Source of the DNA: Bacteroides cellulosilyticus DSM 14838
GTDB lineage: Bacteria; Bacteroidota; Bacteroidia; Bacteroidales; Bacteroidaceae
Assembly (NCBI RefSeq): GCF_000158035.1
Contig: NZ_EQ973489.1
Location: 474,489 to 507,300 of the forward strand
Length of the DNA stretch: 32,812 bases
Direction: 5' to 3'
Shown here: piece after piece, positions 16,309 to 23,190 of the stretch
Layout of the letters: every line of letters begins with the position of its first letter
Position numbering within the stretch: the first letter of the stretch is position 1
Made by a program: the position numbers and the translations under genes
The notes under the pieces: model-generated
Seen by the model: the letters and a program-made list of their open reading frames with translations, nothing else
What the model was told of the DNA's origin: nothing
The model's database searches: none

Positions 16309-16946
16309 CTCTCCCGGTTGTTCTTTTTATTAGAGTCTTGCGTATAATAAATAACTAATTGTCCGAATCCGGTGAACATGATCAGCAGCCCGACACAACC
16401 TACTCCAAAGTTCTCGGTAATGGCCCAGAGGAAGATGAATAATCCGATGCCAATGAAGATGTTTTTGATACCTTTGGTACGGATATCTTCTGTTTTCTCC
16501 GCATTCTTGAAGAAGTCTTCAGGCAGTTGTTGCCCACTCGAAAGTGCTTGTTCTGCAAGGCGGTATTTGGCTTTTCGATTTTTGTAATTGAAGAAGAATA
16601 CCGTAAAGACGATGAGTAGCGGCAGACCGAAGATGAAGACGATGGCAGTAACTGAAATGATGGTTTCAGAGGTTTTGCCATCTAAATCGAAGTCCCAGTC
16701 CCAACCACTGCCGTTGTGGCGTTTCCATCCTTTATCACTTTTGCTGTCTGAACTACTGCCTTCGTAGGTCATGATGCTGAGCGTATCGGTTACTGTCTTT
16801 CCGTCGATGGTAGTATCGCGCAGTTCGATCACGCGCTTTTTGTTCCCCAGACTGTCGTTTTCTGTAACCGTTCTGTTTTTTGCCTGTACCAGTGAACATA
16901 ATGTCATGGCGGCGATGAGTGCTAAAATTATCCGTTTCATAATCAT
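16305..16946 (-). CDS. DUF6249-like exported membrane protein
   Basis: The 213 residues begin with a signal peptide (about 1-22, ending LVQAKN; start at the ATG of MIMKR or its third codon). A Ser/Asp/Gly/Trp-rich extracytoplasmic stretch (KGWKRHNGSGWDWDFDLDG, 72-90) follows, then TM helices at about 95-120, 160-178 and 180-200, and a basic C-terminus. A cytoplasmic loop between the first and second helices contains RKAKYRLAEQALSSGQQLPE. I link it to DUF6249 from memory of Bacteroides annotations. It heads the sigma/DUF5056 operon, so it may act in sensing for that sigma factor, but no function is known to me. Confidence 0.8.
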   Translation of the reverse strand: MIMKRIILALIAAMTLCSLVQAKNRTVTENDSLGNKKRVIELRDTTIDGKTVTDTLSIMTYEGSSSDSKSDKGWKRHNGSGWDWDFDLDGKTSETIISVTAIVFIFGLPLLIVFTVFFFNYKNRKAKYRLAEQALSSGQQLPEDFFKNAEKTEDIRTKGIKNIFIGIGLFIFLWAITENFGVGCVGLLIMFTGFGQLVIYYTQDSNKKNNRER

Positions 16947-17237
16947 ATTTTGTTTTATCTTTTATTGTTTCTTTGTGTATTAGACGTATCATGCCAGTTA
17001 GAAAGTTGCAAAGAGACGATATTTTTTTTAGAAAATCGGTATTATCTGAAAATATTTGCAGATATTTTAGATGTAAAGGGGGATGGTGGGATTGATTCTT
17101 TCATAACCGAAAAAAATGGATCACTTTTATTTAATAATAATGTAATATCAGACTTCTTGTACTCATAAGATGTAGGTATTTTGCTCTATATCCGGTTAAA
17201 ACAACTAAATCCGGTTGCTTCTTATTGTAATTAGTGC
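16947..17237. other. Divergent intergenic region
   Basis: This A/T-rich spacer lies between the DUF6249 operon (leftward) and the His-rich gene (rightward). It holds the promoter of the His-rich gene at its right end and a direct repeat, ATCCGGTT, at 17190-17197 and 17209-17216. I see no credible coding frame, RNA or clear -7 box for the leftward operon. Confidence 0.5.
17190..17216 (+). promoter_or_regulatory. Direct repeat, possible operator (ATCCGGTT x2)
   Basis: Two identical octamers have starts 19 bp apart. The second one overlaps the -33 TTG of the promoter at 17215-17245. The position suits repressor binding. This is seen in sequence, and the role is inferred. Confidence 0.4.
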
Positions 17238-17245
17238 TACTTTCG
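17215..17245 (+). promoter_or_regulatory. Promoter of the His-rich/TonB-receptor operon
   Basis: TTG at 17215-17217, a 20-bp spacer and TACTTTCG at 17238-17245 fit the Bacteroides pattern with one change in the -7 box. The predicted transcript starts about 20 bp before the TTG start codon of the next gene. Confidence 0.5.
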
Positions 17246-17267
17246 CAAATCTATATTAAAACGCTTT

Positions 17268-17603
17268 TTGGAGAAGTTACGGAATATATTGAAATGGTTC
17301 CTTCCTTTATTATTTATCGCATATTTAGGAGGTATTACACTATTTACTCACTCGCATGTGGTAAATGGGGTAATTATTGTACATTCCCACCCGTTCAAAG
17401 GTGAACATAGCCATACGGAAGCGCAGGTTGAAACGATATTCTTCCTTTCTTCTTTTGTAGCTTCTTCTCTACCGGCTATTCTTTTTGTCGCATCGGCTTT
17501 CCTTATTTTATTGCGTGTACTGAGTGTTCCAGCTGTAGAACATACCAAGTGCGTGCGAGTTCGTTGCGGCATCAGTCTGCGTGCACCACCTGTAGTTCAT
17601 TGA
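17268..17603 (+). CDS. Small His-rich membrane protein
   Basis: A 111-residue protein of no family I can name. The likely start is TTG at 17268, just downstream of a good promoter; no in-frame ATG precedes the first helix. There are two hydrophobic helices, at about 9-25 and 57-86. The loop between them carries six histidines in HxH pairs (His28/30, His39/41, His47/49), suggesting metal binding. The C-terminal tail has two cysteines (KCVRVRC). It lies 45 bp upstream of a TonB-dependent receptor on the same strand with no terminator between, so the two probably form an operon for metal uptake or sensing (inference). Confidence 0.75.
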   Translation: MEKLRNILKWFLPLLFIAYLGGITLFTHSHVVNGVIIVHSHPFKGEHSHTEAQVETIFFLSSFVASSLPAILFVASAFLILLRVLSVPAVEHTKCVRVRCGISLRAPPVVH

Positions 17604-17648
17604 CAATAGAAATTCCCCTTATTAAAATCCATTAAAAATTAGAACTAC

Positions 17649-20072
17649 ATGAAAAAATATATTTTTTTCGTGGTGGGAGTGATGTGTACATTGCTCTCCC
17701 ACACCGCTTATGCAATTGATTTAAATAAATCTGACGCCAATATTATTGGCCACGTATTAGAGAAAAAAACAGGAGAACACCTTCCTTATATGACAGTAGC
17801 CCTGAAAGGGACCACTATCGGAACTATGACCGATGGTACCGGACATTATTTTCTGAAGAACCTTCCGGAAGGTGAGTTCATACTCTCCGTCAGTGCCGTA
17901 GGTTATAAACCACAAGAACGAAAAGTAACCCTTAAACGAGGCAAGACGCTGGAAGAAAACTTCGAACTGGAAGAAGATATGGTAGCCTTGGACGGCGTAG
18001 TTGTTACAGCCAATCGTAATGAAACCGCTCGCCGACTGGCACCTACCTTGGTAAAAGTTGTTACTCCGAAACTATTCGACATGACCAATTCGCATACCTT
18101 GTCGCAAGGTCTCGTCTTCCAGCCGGGCGTGCGTGTAGAAAATGATTGCCAGAATTGTGGTTACTCACAGGTACGTATCAATGGTATGGACGGGAAATAT
18201 ACACAGATACTGATTGATTCCCGTCCCATTTTTTCTGCACTGGCGGGTGTTTACGGTTTGGAGCAGATTCCCGCTAATATGATAGAGCGTGTGGAAGTGG
18301 TACGTGGAGGCGGTTCGGCTCTTTTCGGCTCTTCGGCCATTGCCGGAACAGTGAATATCATTACGAAAGAACCTCTCCGCAACTCAGGTTCGTTTGCCCA
18401 TTCTATCTCCAATTTTGATGGCTCCGGTTCGTTTGACAATAATACTACGCTTAACCTTTCCCTGGTATCTTCGGATAACAAAATGGGAGCTTACATCTAC
18501 GGGCAGAACCGCCACCGTTCGGCATGGGATTCCAACGGTGACAGTTTTTCCGAATTACCCAAATTGAAGAACCAGACAGTAGGCGTGAACGCTTATTATA
18601 GGTTGAGCCCCTATTCCAAGTTGAATCTGGAATATCATCACATGGAAGAATTCCGTCGTGGCGGTAACCGCTTTGATCTGCCGCCTCACATTGCCGAAGA
18701 TGCCAATCTGAATGGTTCCGGCGAACCCGGACTGGTGGAGCAGATCGAACATTCCATCAATACGGGCGGCTTGAAGTTCAGTGCCTTCTCCAAGGATCAG
18801 AAGCATGCGTTCAATGCATACGCCTCTGCCCAGCATATCGTGCGCGACAGTTATTACAGTGCCTATGGGCATACCACCGATTTCACCGGCGTATTGGGCG
18901 CTCAGTATATCTATCATTTTGATAAGCTCTTTTTTATGCCTTCCGACTTGACGGGTGGGGTAGAATTTAATCATGATAATCTGGACGACAAAGCAACGGA
19001 TATGCAAAAATACCGGGATGCCGCTTTGGCGGAAGATCCCACCGCAACAGGAGACCGTCTGCAACAGTTGATTGATAAATATACACCCGATCCCTTGAAA
19101 CAGATTGTGAACATTGCGAGTGCCTATGTGCAGAATGAATGGAAAAGCGAGCAGTGGAGTTTTCTGATAGGCGGACGTCTGGACAAGAATAGCATTATGA
19201 GCAAAGCCATTTTCAGTCCCCGTGCCAATATCCGCTACAACCCTACGCAGGACATAAATATCCGTTTCAGTTATGCTGAGGGGTTCCGTGCTCCGCAGGC
19301 TTTCGACGAAGACTTACATATAAGTAATGTGGGAGGCGAGTTGATTTCCATCGTTCGTGCTAAGGATCTGAAAGAAGAACGTTCGCGCAGTGTGAACGCT
19401 TCGATGGACTGGTATCATTACTTCGGTGATTTCCAGGCAAATTTGCTGATAGAAGGTTTCTTCACGAAACTTTCCGATCCGTTTGTACTGACAGCACCGG
19501 TAGAAGATCCGAACGGTAGTGGATATCTGATACAAACCCGTGTCAACGGTTCCGGTGCAAAGGTGTATGGTGGTACATTGGAAGGAAAGATCGCCTGGCG
19601 TGATAAAATCCAGTTGCAGGCGGGACTGACCGTGCAACGCAGTCTGTACGATTCTCCCGAGGAGTGGAGTGCAGACAAGGAACATTTGTCGGATGAAGAA
19701 CGCCATAGCGACCGGATATTGCGTACCCCCGATGTTTATGGTTACTTTACTGCCACTTTCAATCCTACAAAAGCATTGTCAGTAGCCCTGAACGGTAATT
19801 ATACCGGGCGAATGTATGTGCCTCATCTGATGTCCGAAGTAGATGGTACGGCAGACCTGTTGGTGAAGAGCCCGGATTTCTTCGAACTGGGTGCCAAGGT
19901 AGCTTATGATATAGATTTTTCCGGTATGTGCCTGCAATTCAATGTGGGAGTACAGAATATCTTCAACTCCTATCAGAAAGATTTTGATAAAGGAGCCACT
20001 CGCGATTCCGGTTACATTTATGGTCCGGGAGCGCCTCGTTCCTACTTTGCGGGAGTCAAGCTTAGTTTTTAG
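17649..20072 (+). CDS. TonB-dependent outer-membrane receptor, putative metal uptake
   Basis: An 807-residue outer-membrane receptor. A signal peptide (1-22, ending TAYA) is followed by a carboxypeptidase-regulatory-like beta-sandwich (about 30-108, GHVLEKKTGEHLPYMTVALK), a Ton-box-like DGVVVTANR (115-123), a plug domain (about 130-240, with IPANMIERVEVVRGGGSALF) and a 22-strand-type barrel ending in AGVKLSF. The plug contains Cys167 and Cys170 in NDCQNCGYSQVRINGM, a likely metal or disulphide site that is unusual in SusC or siderophore receptors. The substrate is not proven. The His-rich neighbour suggests a transition metal such as zinc, copper or nickel. It differs from the B12 receptor at 26.6 kb, which lacks the N-terminal sandwich. 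Confidence 0.9.
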   Translation: MKKYIFFVVGVMCTLLSHTAYAIDLNKSDANIIGHVLEKKTGEHLPYMTVALKGTTIGTMTDGTGHYFLKNLPEGEFILSVSAVGYKPQERKVTLKRGKTLEENFELEEDMVALDGVVVTANRNETARRLAPTLVKVVTPKLFDMTNSHTLSQGLVFQPGVRVENDCQNCGYSQVRINGMDGKYTQILIDSRPIFSALAGVYGLEQIPANMIERVEVVRGGGSALFGSSAIAGTVNIITKEPLRNSGSFAHSISNFDGSGSFDNNTTLNLSLVSSDNKMGAYIYGQNRHRSAWDSNGDSFSELPKLKNQTVGVNAYYRLSPYSKLNLEYHHMEEFRRGGNRFDLPPHIAEDANLNGSGEPGLVEQIEHSINTGGLKFSAFSKDQKHAFNAYASAQHIVRDSYYSAYGHTTDFTGVLGAQYIYHFDKLFFMPSDLTGGVEFNHDNLDDKATDMQKYRDAALAEDPTATGDRLQQLIDKYTPDPLKQIVNIASAYVQNEWKSEQWSFLIGGRLDKNSIMSKAIFSPRANIRYNPTQDINIRFSYAEGFRAPQAFDEDLHISNVGGELISIVRAKDLKEERSRSVNASMDWYHYFGDFQANLLIEGFFTKLSDPFVLTAPVEDPNGSGYLIQTRVNGSGAKVYGGTLEGKIAWRDKIQLQAGLTVQRSLYDSPEEWSADKEHLSDEERHSDRILRTPDVYGYFTATFNPTKALSVALNGNYTGRMYVPHLMSEVDGTADLLVKSPDFFELGAKVAYDIDFSGMCLQFNVGVQNIFNSYQKDFDKGATRDSGYIYGPGAPRSYFAGVKLSF

Positions 20073-20118
20073 TGCCCGGCGGGTTTGCCTTGTATTGCCT
20101 TTTTATGTTACCTTTGAA

Positions 20119-20193
20119 GAAGATAAGCTGCATCTCAGCATAACTTTTTCATGCAAGCATGAAAGTTATGCATTCGATTTGCATTACCTTTGC
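20119..20193 (+). repeat. Duplicated 75-bp promoter module, copy 2 (rRNA methyltransferase)
   Basis: This is the second copy of the module at 11902-11976, in the opposite orientation and with 8 substitutions by eye. It contains the palindrome AACTTTTTCATGC / GCATGAAAGTT (centre about 20155.5) and ends with the -7 box TACCTTTG (20185-20192). The start codon of the methyltransferase is 21 bp beyond the module. The spacing of palindrome, -7 box and start is the same as in copy 1 to within 3 bp. Confidence 0.8.
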
Positions 20194-20214
20194 GGACATA
20201 AAATAATTTGGCAC

Positions 20215-21660
20215 ATGGATTTACCCGTATCTTTTGCAGACCGTACCCGTCTCCTCCTGGGAGATGAAGAATATAATAAACTGGCTGACGCCTTAAATGG
20301 CGAACAGCCCGTAAGCATACGACTGAATGAAGAAAAACTACCCGATTCTTCATTCAGTCTTTTTCATACCTCTTCCGGGCGTGTGCCCTGGTCTTCCACA
20401 GGATTTTATCTCGACCGTCGGTTGACGTTTACCTTCGATCCGTTGTTTCATGCCGGATGCTATTATGTACAGGAGGCATCTTCCATGTTTGTGGAGCAAG
20501 CATTAAAGCAATATATCGGTGAAACGCCTTCCGTGATGCTTGACCTTTGCGCCGCTCCCGGTGGAAAATCTACCCATGCCCGCAGTGTATTGCCTGCAGG
20601 CAGCCTGTTGGTAGCAAATGAAGTGATCCGTAACCGTTCGCAAATCCTGGCGGAGAATCTGACGAAGTGGGGGCATCCCGGTGTCGTGGTAACCAATAAC
20701 GATCCGGCAGACTTTGCTGATCTGGAAGGCTTCTTCGATGTCATATTGACCGATGTTCCCTGTTCCGGTGAAGGTATGTTCCGTAAAGATCCCGTTGCCG
20801 TCAGCGAATGGAGTCCGGAGAATGTGGAAATCTGCTGGCAACGTCAGCGACGTATCATCTCCGATATATGGCCCAGTCTGAAACCCGGTGGATTGCTTAT
20901 CTATAGCACTTGCACGTATAATACGCAGGAAGATGAAGAAAATATCCGCTGGATGCGTGATGAATTCGGTGCAGAGATACTTCCGGTAGATGCTCCGGCA
21001 GCGTGGAACATTACCGGAAACTTGCTTGCTGGTGAAGATTTTCCTGTATATCGTTTTCTGCCTCACCGTACAAAGGGTGAGGGCTTTTTCCTTGCCGTAC
21101 TTCGTAAACCGGAAGGAGAGACGGTACGAATCCGTTACAAATCCACTGTTTCCCAAGGAAAGAAGAAAGCTGGTGCCTCAGCATCTAAAACTAATGCCGG
21201 AGCATCTAAGGAACAATTATTGGCCGCCCGTGCCTGGCTCCTTTCGGCAGACGACTATGAGATTTCTGCAAATGGAATGAATATTGTGGCTTTCCCTAAA
21301 GAATATATATCCGGATTGTCAGTCCTCCAACAATCTCTTCGTGTCATTCAGGCAGGCGTTACCCTTGCCGAAGTGAAAGGCAAGGACCTGATTCCCAATC
21401 ATGCTCTTGCTATGAGCACTGTGCAGGCTTCCGATGTTTTTCCTCGTGAAGAAATTTCGTATGAACAGGCTATTGCCTATTTGCGTAAGGAAGCTATTGT
21501 GCTTCCCGATACTGCTCCACGCGGTTATGTGCTGTTGACGTATAAGGATGTTCCTTTAGGTTTTGTGAAGAATATCGGTAACCGGGCTAATAATCTTTAT
21601 CCGCAGGAGTGGCGTATCCGAAGTGGATACCTGCCGGATGAGATACTGGTGATGAAATAA
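20215..21660 (+). CDS. RsmF-like rRNA (cytosine-C5) methyltransferase
   Basis: SAM-dependent RNA m5C methyltransferase of the Nol1/Nop2/Sun (RsmB/RsmF) family. I start it at ATG 20215, 21 bp after the promoter module, giving 481 residues. The open frame extends upstream into the TonB receptor gene but shows no family similarity there. Motifs: an N-terminal RsmF-like domain (about 1-100), the SAM loop LDLCAAPGGKSTHA, DVPCSGEGMF (motif IV, catalytic-release Cys) and YSTCTYNTQEDEEN (motif VI, nucleophile Cys). A C-terminal RsmF/PUA-like part (about 320-481) follows a basic Ala/Lys/Ser linker. The length matches RsmF better than RsmB. The substrate base is not certain. Confidence 0.92.
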   Translation: MDLPVSFADRTRLLLGDEEYNKLADALNGEQPVSIRLNEEKLPDSSFSLFHTSSGRVPWSSTGFYLDRRLTFTFDPLFHAGCYYVQEASSMFVEQALKQYIGETPSVMLDLCAAPGGKSTHARSVLPAGSLLVANEVIRNRSQILAENLTKWGHPGVVVTNNDPADFADLEGFFDVILTDVPCSGEGMFRKDPVAVSEWSPENVEICWQRQRRIISDIWPSLKPGGLLIYSTCTYNTQEDEENIRWMRDEFGAEILPVDAPAAWNITGNLLAGEDFPVYRFLPHRTKGEGFFLAVLRKPEGETVRIRYKSTVSQGKKKAGASASKTNAGASKEQLLAARAWLLSADDYEISANGMNIVAFPKEYISGLSVLQQSLRVIQAGVTLAEVKGKDLIPNHALAMSTVQASDVFPREEISYEQAIAYLRKEAIVLPDTAPRGYVLLTYKDVPLGFVKNIGNRANNLYPQEWRIRSGYLPDEILVMK

Positions 21661-21729
21661 AGAAATCATCCGGAATTTCAGTTGCGTGAGTTGGAAGTAG
21701 CAAATGCCCTTCCTCACTCTGTGTTTTTA

Positions 21730-21765
21730 GCATCTATATATCGGTGGTCTTGGATATATAGATGC
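21730..21765. repeat. 13-bp perfect inverted repeat
   Basis: GCATCTATATATC (21730-21742) and GATATATAGATGC (21753-21765) are exact reverse complements separated by 10 bp. The right arm overlaps the first unit of the tandem array. No T tract follows on either strand, so it is a poor terminator. Confidence 0.8.
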
Positions 21766-21859
21766 AATACATTGGATATATAGATACAACACGTTGGACA
21801 TATAGATGTTGCACATCCAATATATAGATACTCCCCGTCCGATATATACAGCTAATTCC
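21750..21859. repeat. Tandem array, five degenerate 22-bp units
   Basis: The units begin TTGGATATATAGAT, TTGGATATATAGAT, TTGGACATATAGAT, TCCAATATATAGAT and TCCGATATATACAG, each start exactly 22 bp from the last, with variable 8-bp ends. The period is not a multiple of three, so the array does not encode a protein repeat. It is close to two helical turns, which would place the ATATAGAT cores on one face of the DNA. Confidence 0.8.
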
Positions 21860-22029
21860 CGGGAAAGTTTTAACTCATGCACTGGAAGTTTCAGATAAAC
21901 CAAGTTTAAATACCTTTTGGGGCTTCCAGATCTTTCAGCCCTCACCGGATTTTCCTCGTTCATTGGTCTTTCGGCTGAAATTTCTTTTTACTTCTTTGTA
22001 AGATAATAGAAAAACATCATCTTTTCAGC

Positions 22030-22097
22030 TTACAAGAAGTTGGGAGTTTGTCAACAGGAAGTTAACTTCTTGTCGGCAAACTCCCAACTTCTTGTAA
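22030..22097. repeat. 68-bp near-perfect palindrome
   Basis: The outer 21-bp arms (22030-22050 and 22077-22097) are exact reverse complements. Over the full 34-bp half-sites there are 3 differences, of which two would be G-U pairs in RNA. Four copies of a 10-mer like ACAAGAAGTT occur, two in each arm, 22 bp apart, meeting at the centre GTT/AAC. There is no adjoining U tract. Confidence 0.85.
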
Positions 22098-22188
22098 ACA
22101 AAGAATTAATATTTTGTATTCTTTTGATTATCAGAAATAAAGCGTTAGTTGAAATCAGTGCGTTTGTATATAAATATCATTGCTTTTG

Positions 22189-23190
22189 TCAGACATTGGC
22201 AAGTAGTTGTTCGAAAGAGTGGAATTTGTATTCCTTTCCTTTATGCAGTCTGAAATCTTCGGCAGACAATACCTGTAAGTATGGCAAATCGACCGTCCCT
22301 GACATAGAAATGGGAGAACAAGTATAGCCATGCCGGTTGAGTGCATTTGTTGTCCAGTGCAGCAATACTTCATCATTGGCTTCCACAATGATACAGCGGT
22401 TACTATCCACTTTGGGATAATATACTCCGTGCGCATAATCAAACCGGATATCGTTGCAGGAAAACAAGCCGTCCATCCGGTGACTTAGAATCATATCTTC
22501 CGTTACTCCACATTGCAGTCCGTTTTCTTTTGAAAGTAACCAAAGTTTATCTGCCAGTACCAATGCCTGCTCTATGTCATGGGTGGAAAGCAGGATTGCT
22601 TTCTTTTGTTCCACTGCCAGGTGATGAAGCAAAGTCATAATTTCGATGCGACTCACTACATCCAGGAAAGCTGTCGGTTCATCCAGCAGAATGAGCGGAC
22701 ATTCCTGTACCAATGCTTTGGCAATCATGACCTTCTGTCGTTCCCCATCTGATAGCTCTGCAGTATAATTGTGTGCTTTATGACTGATGCTTACAGCTTC
22801 CAGAGCCTCTTCAATGATGGAGTGATCCGTTTTGTTCAATCTGCCGAAGAATCCCGTATGAGGTTGTCGTCCCAGAGCTACCAACTCATATACAGTCAGT
22901 CCGCCTGCTTGTGTCTTGTCTGTCAGTACTACTCCGATGGTACGTGAACGTTCTTTTTCGGAATAGGCAGACAATGGCTTTTCCTGTACAAATAATTCTC
23001 CTGACAAGGCCGGTTGCGAAGCCGCCAAAGTGCGGAGCAGAGTTGATTTACCGGTTCCATTAGCTCCCAGGAGGCAGGTCAGTTCTCCGGGATAGAGCCG
23101 GAAGGAGAGATGTTCATGTATCCGTTTCTCTTGCTTTCCCTGGCGGTAGCCGATGCATAAATCGTTTGCGGTGATAACAGCTTTCTCCAT
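22189..23190 (-). CDS. btuD: Cobalamin ABC transporter ATPase with C-terminal extension
   Basis: ATP-hydrolysing subunit of the B12 importer, cytoplasmic and bound to BtuC. Of 333 residues, the ABC domain occupies about 1-245: Walker A GANGTGKST (42-50), signature LSDGERQ (a variant of LSGGQ), Walker B LILLDEPTAFLD and the H-loop STHD. The remaining 85 or so residues form an added C-terminal domain containing RCIIVEANDEVLLHWTTNAL and RHGYTCSPIS, not present in E. coli BtuD (about 250 residues). The start codon shares one base with the stop of the permease gene (TGATG). It is the last gene of the operon. Confidence 0.88.
   Translation of the reverse strand: MEKAVITANDLCIGYRQGKQEKRIHEHLSFRLYPGELTCLLGANGTGKSTLLRTLAASQPALSGELFVQEKPLSAYSEKERSRTIGVVLTDKTQAGGLTVYELVALGRQPHTGFFGRLNKTDHSIIEEALEAVSISHKAHNYTAELSDGERQKVMIAKALVQECPLILLDEPTAFLDVVSRIEIMTLLHHLAVEQKKAILLSTHDIEQALVLADKLWLLSKENGLQCGVTEDMILSHRMDGLFSCNDIRFDYAHGVYYPKVDSNRCIIVEANDEVLLHWTTNALNRHGYTCSPISMSGTVDLPYLQVLSAEDFRLHKGKEYKFHSFEQLLANV

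Larger units (their letters stand above)
21661..22188. other. Gene-free convergent spacer rich in repeats
   Basis: These 528 bp lie between the ends of the rRNA methyltransferase gene and btuD. They hold a 13-bp perfect inverted repeat (21730-21765), a 22-bp-period tandem array (21750-21859) and a 68-bp palindrome (22030-22097). I see no credible gene, no U-tract terminator and no promoter that clearly serves a gene. Confidence 0.7.

Noticed and set aside
16950..17168. A 72-codon plus-strand frame in the divergent spacer
   Set aside because: It has no good start, no promoter box at a suitable distance and no recognisable sequence. The region is A/T-rich and open by chance.
18555..19064. A 169-codon frame antisense to the TonB receptor
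   Set aside because: It is a shadow of the well-supported receptor gene, without its own promoter or any protein family similarity.
17649..20072. First TonB receptor as a second cobalamin receptor
   Set aside because: No cobalamin riboswitch precedes it, it has a beta-sandwich N-terminal domain, and its neighbour is a His-rich protein, so a metal substrate fits better.
19942..20214. 5' extension of the rRNA methyltransferase frame by 91 codons
   Set aside because: It overlaps the TonB receptor gene in another frame and runs through the promoter module. The family-like sequence begins at ATG 20215.
20503..21156. A 217-codon frame antisense to the rRNA methyltransferase
   Set aside because: It lies wholly opposite conserved SAM-binding and catalytic motifs, so it is a codon-bias shadow of the real gene.
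21750..21859. Possible CRISPR array
   Set aside because: The repeats are directly joined with only about 8 variable bases, there are no spacers of normal length, and no cas gene is present.
21727..21963. A 78-codon minus-strand frame across the 22-bp repeats
   Set aside because: Its repetitive Ile/Tyr content is only the A/T-rich repeat read through. The 22-bp period shifts the frame from unit to unit, and there is no promoter or family similarity.
22030..22097. Palindrome as an ordinary intrinsic terminator
   Set aside because: No run of T follows the stem on either strand and there is no loop, so I kept it as an unexplained palindrome rather than a terminator.
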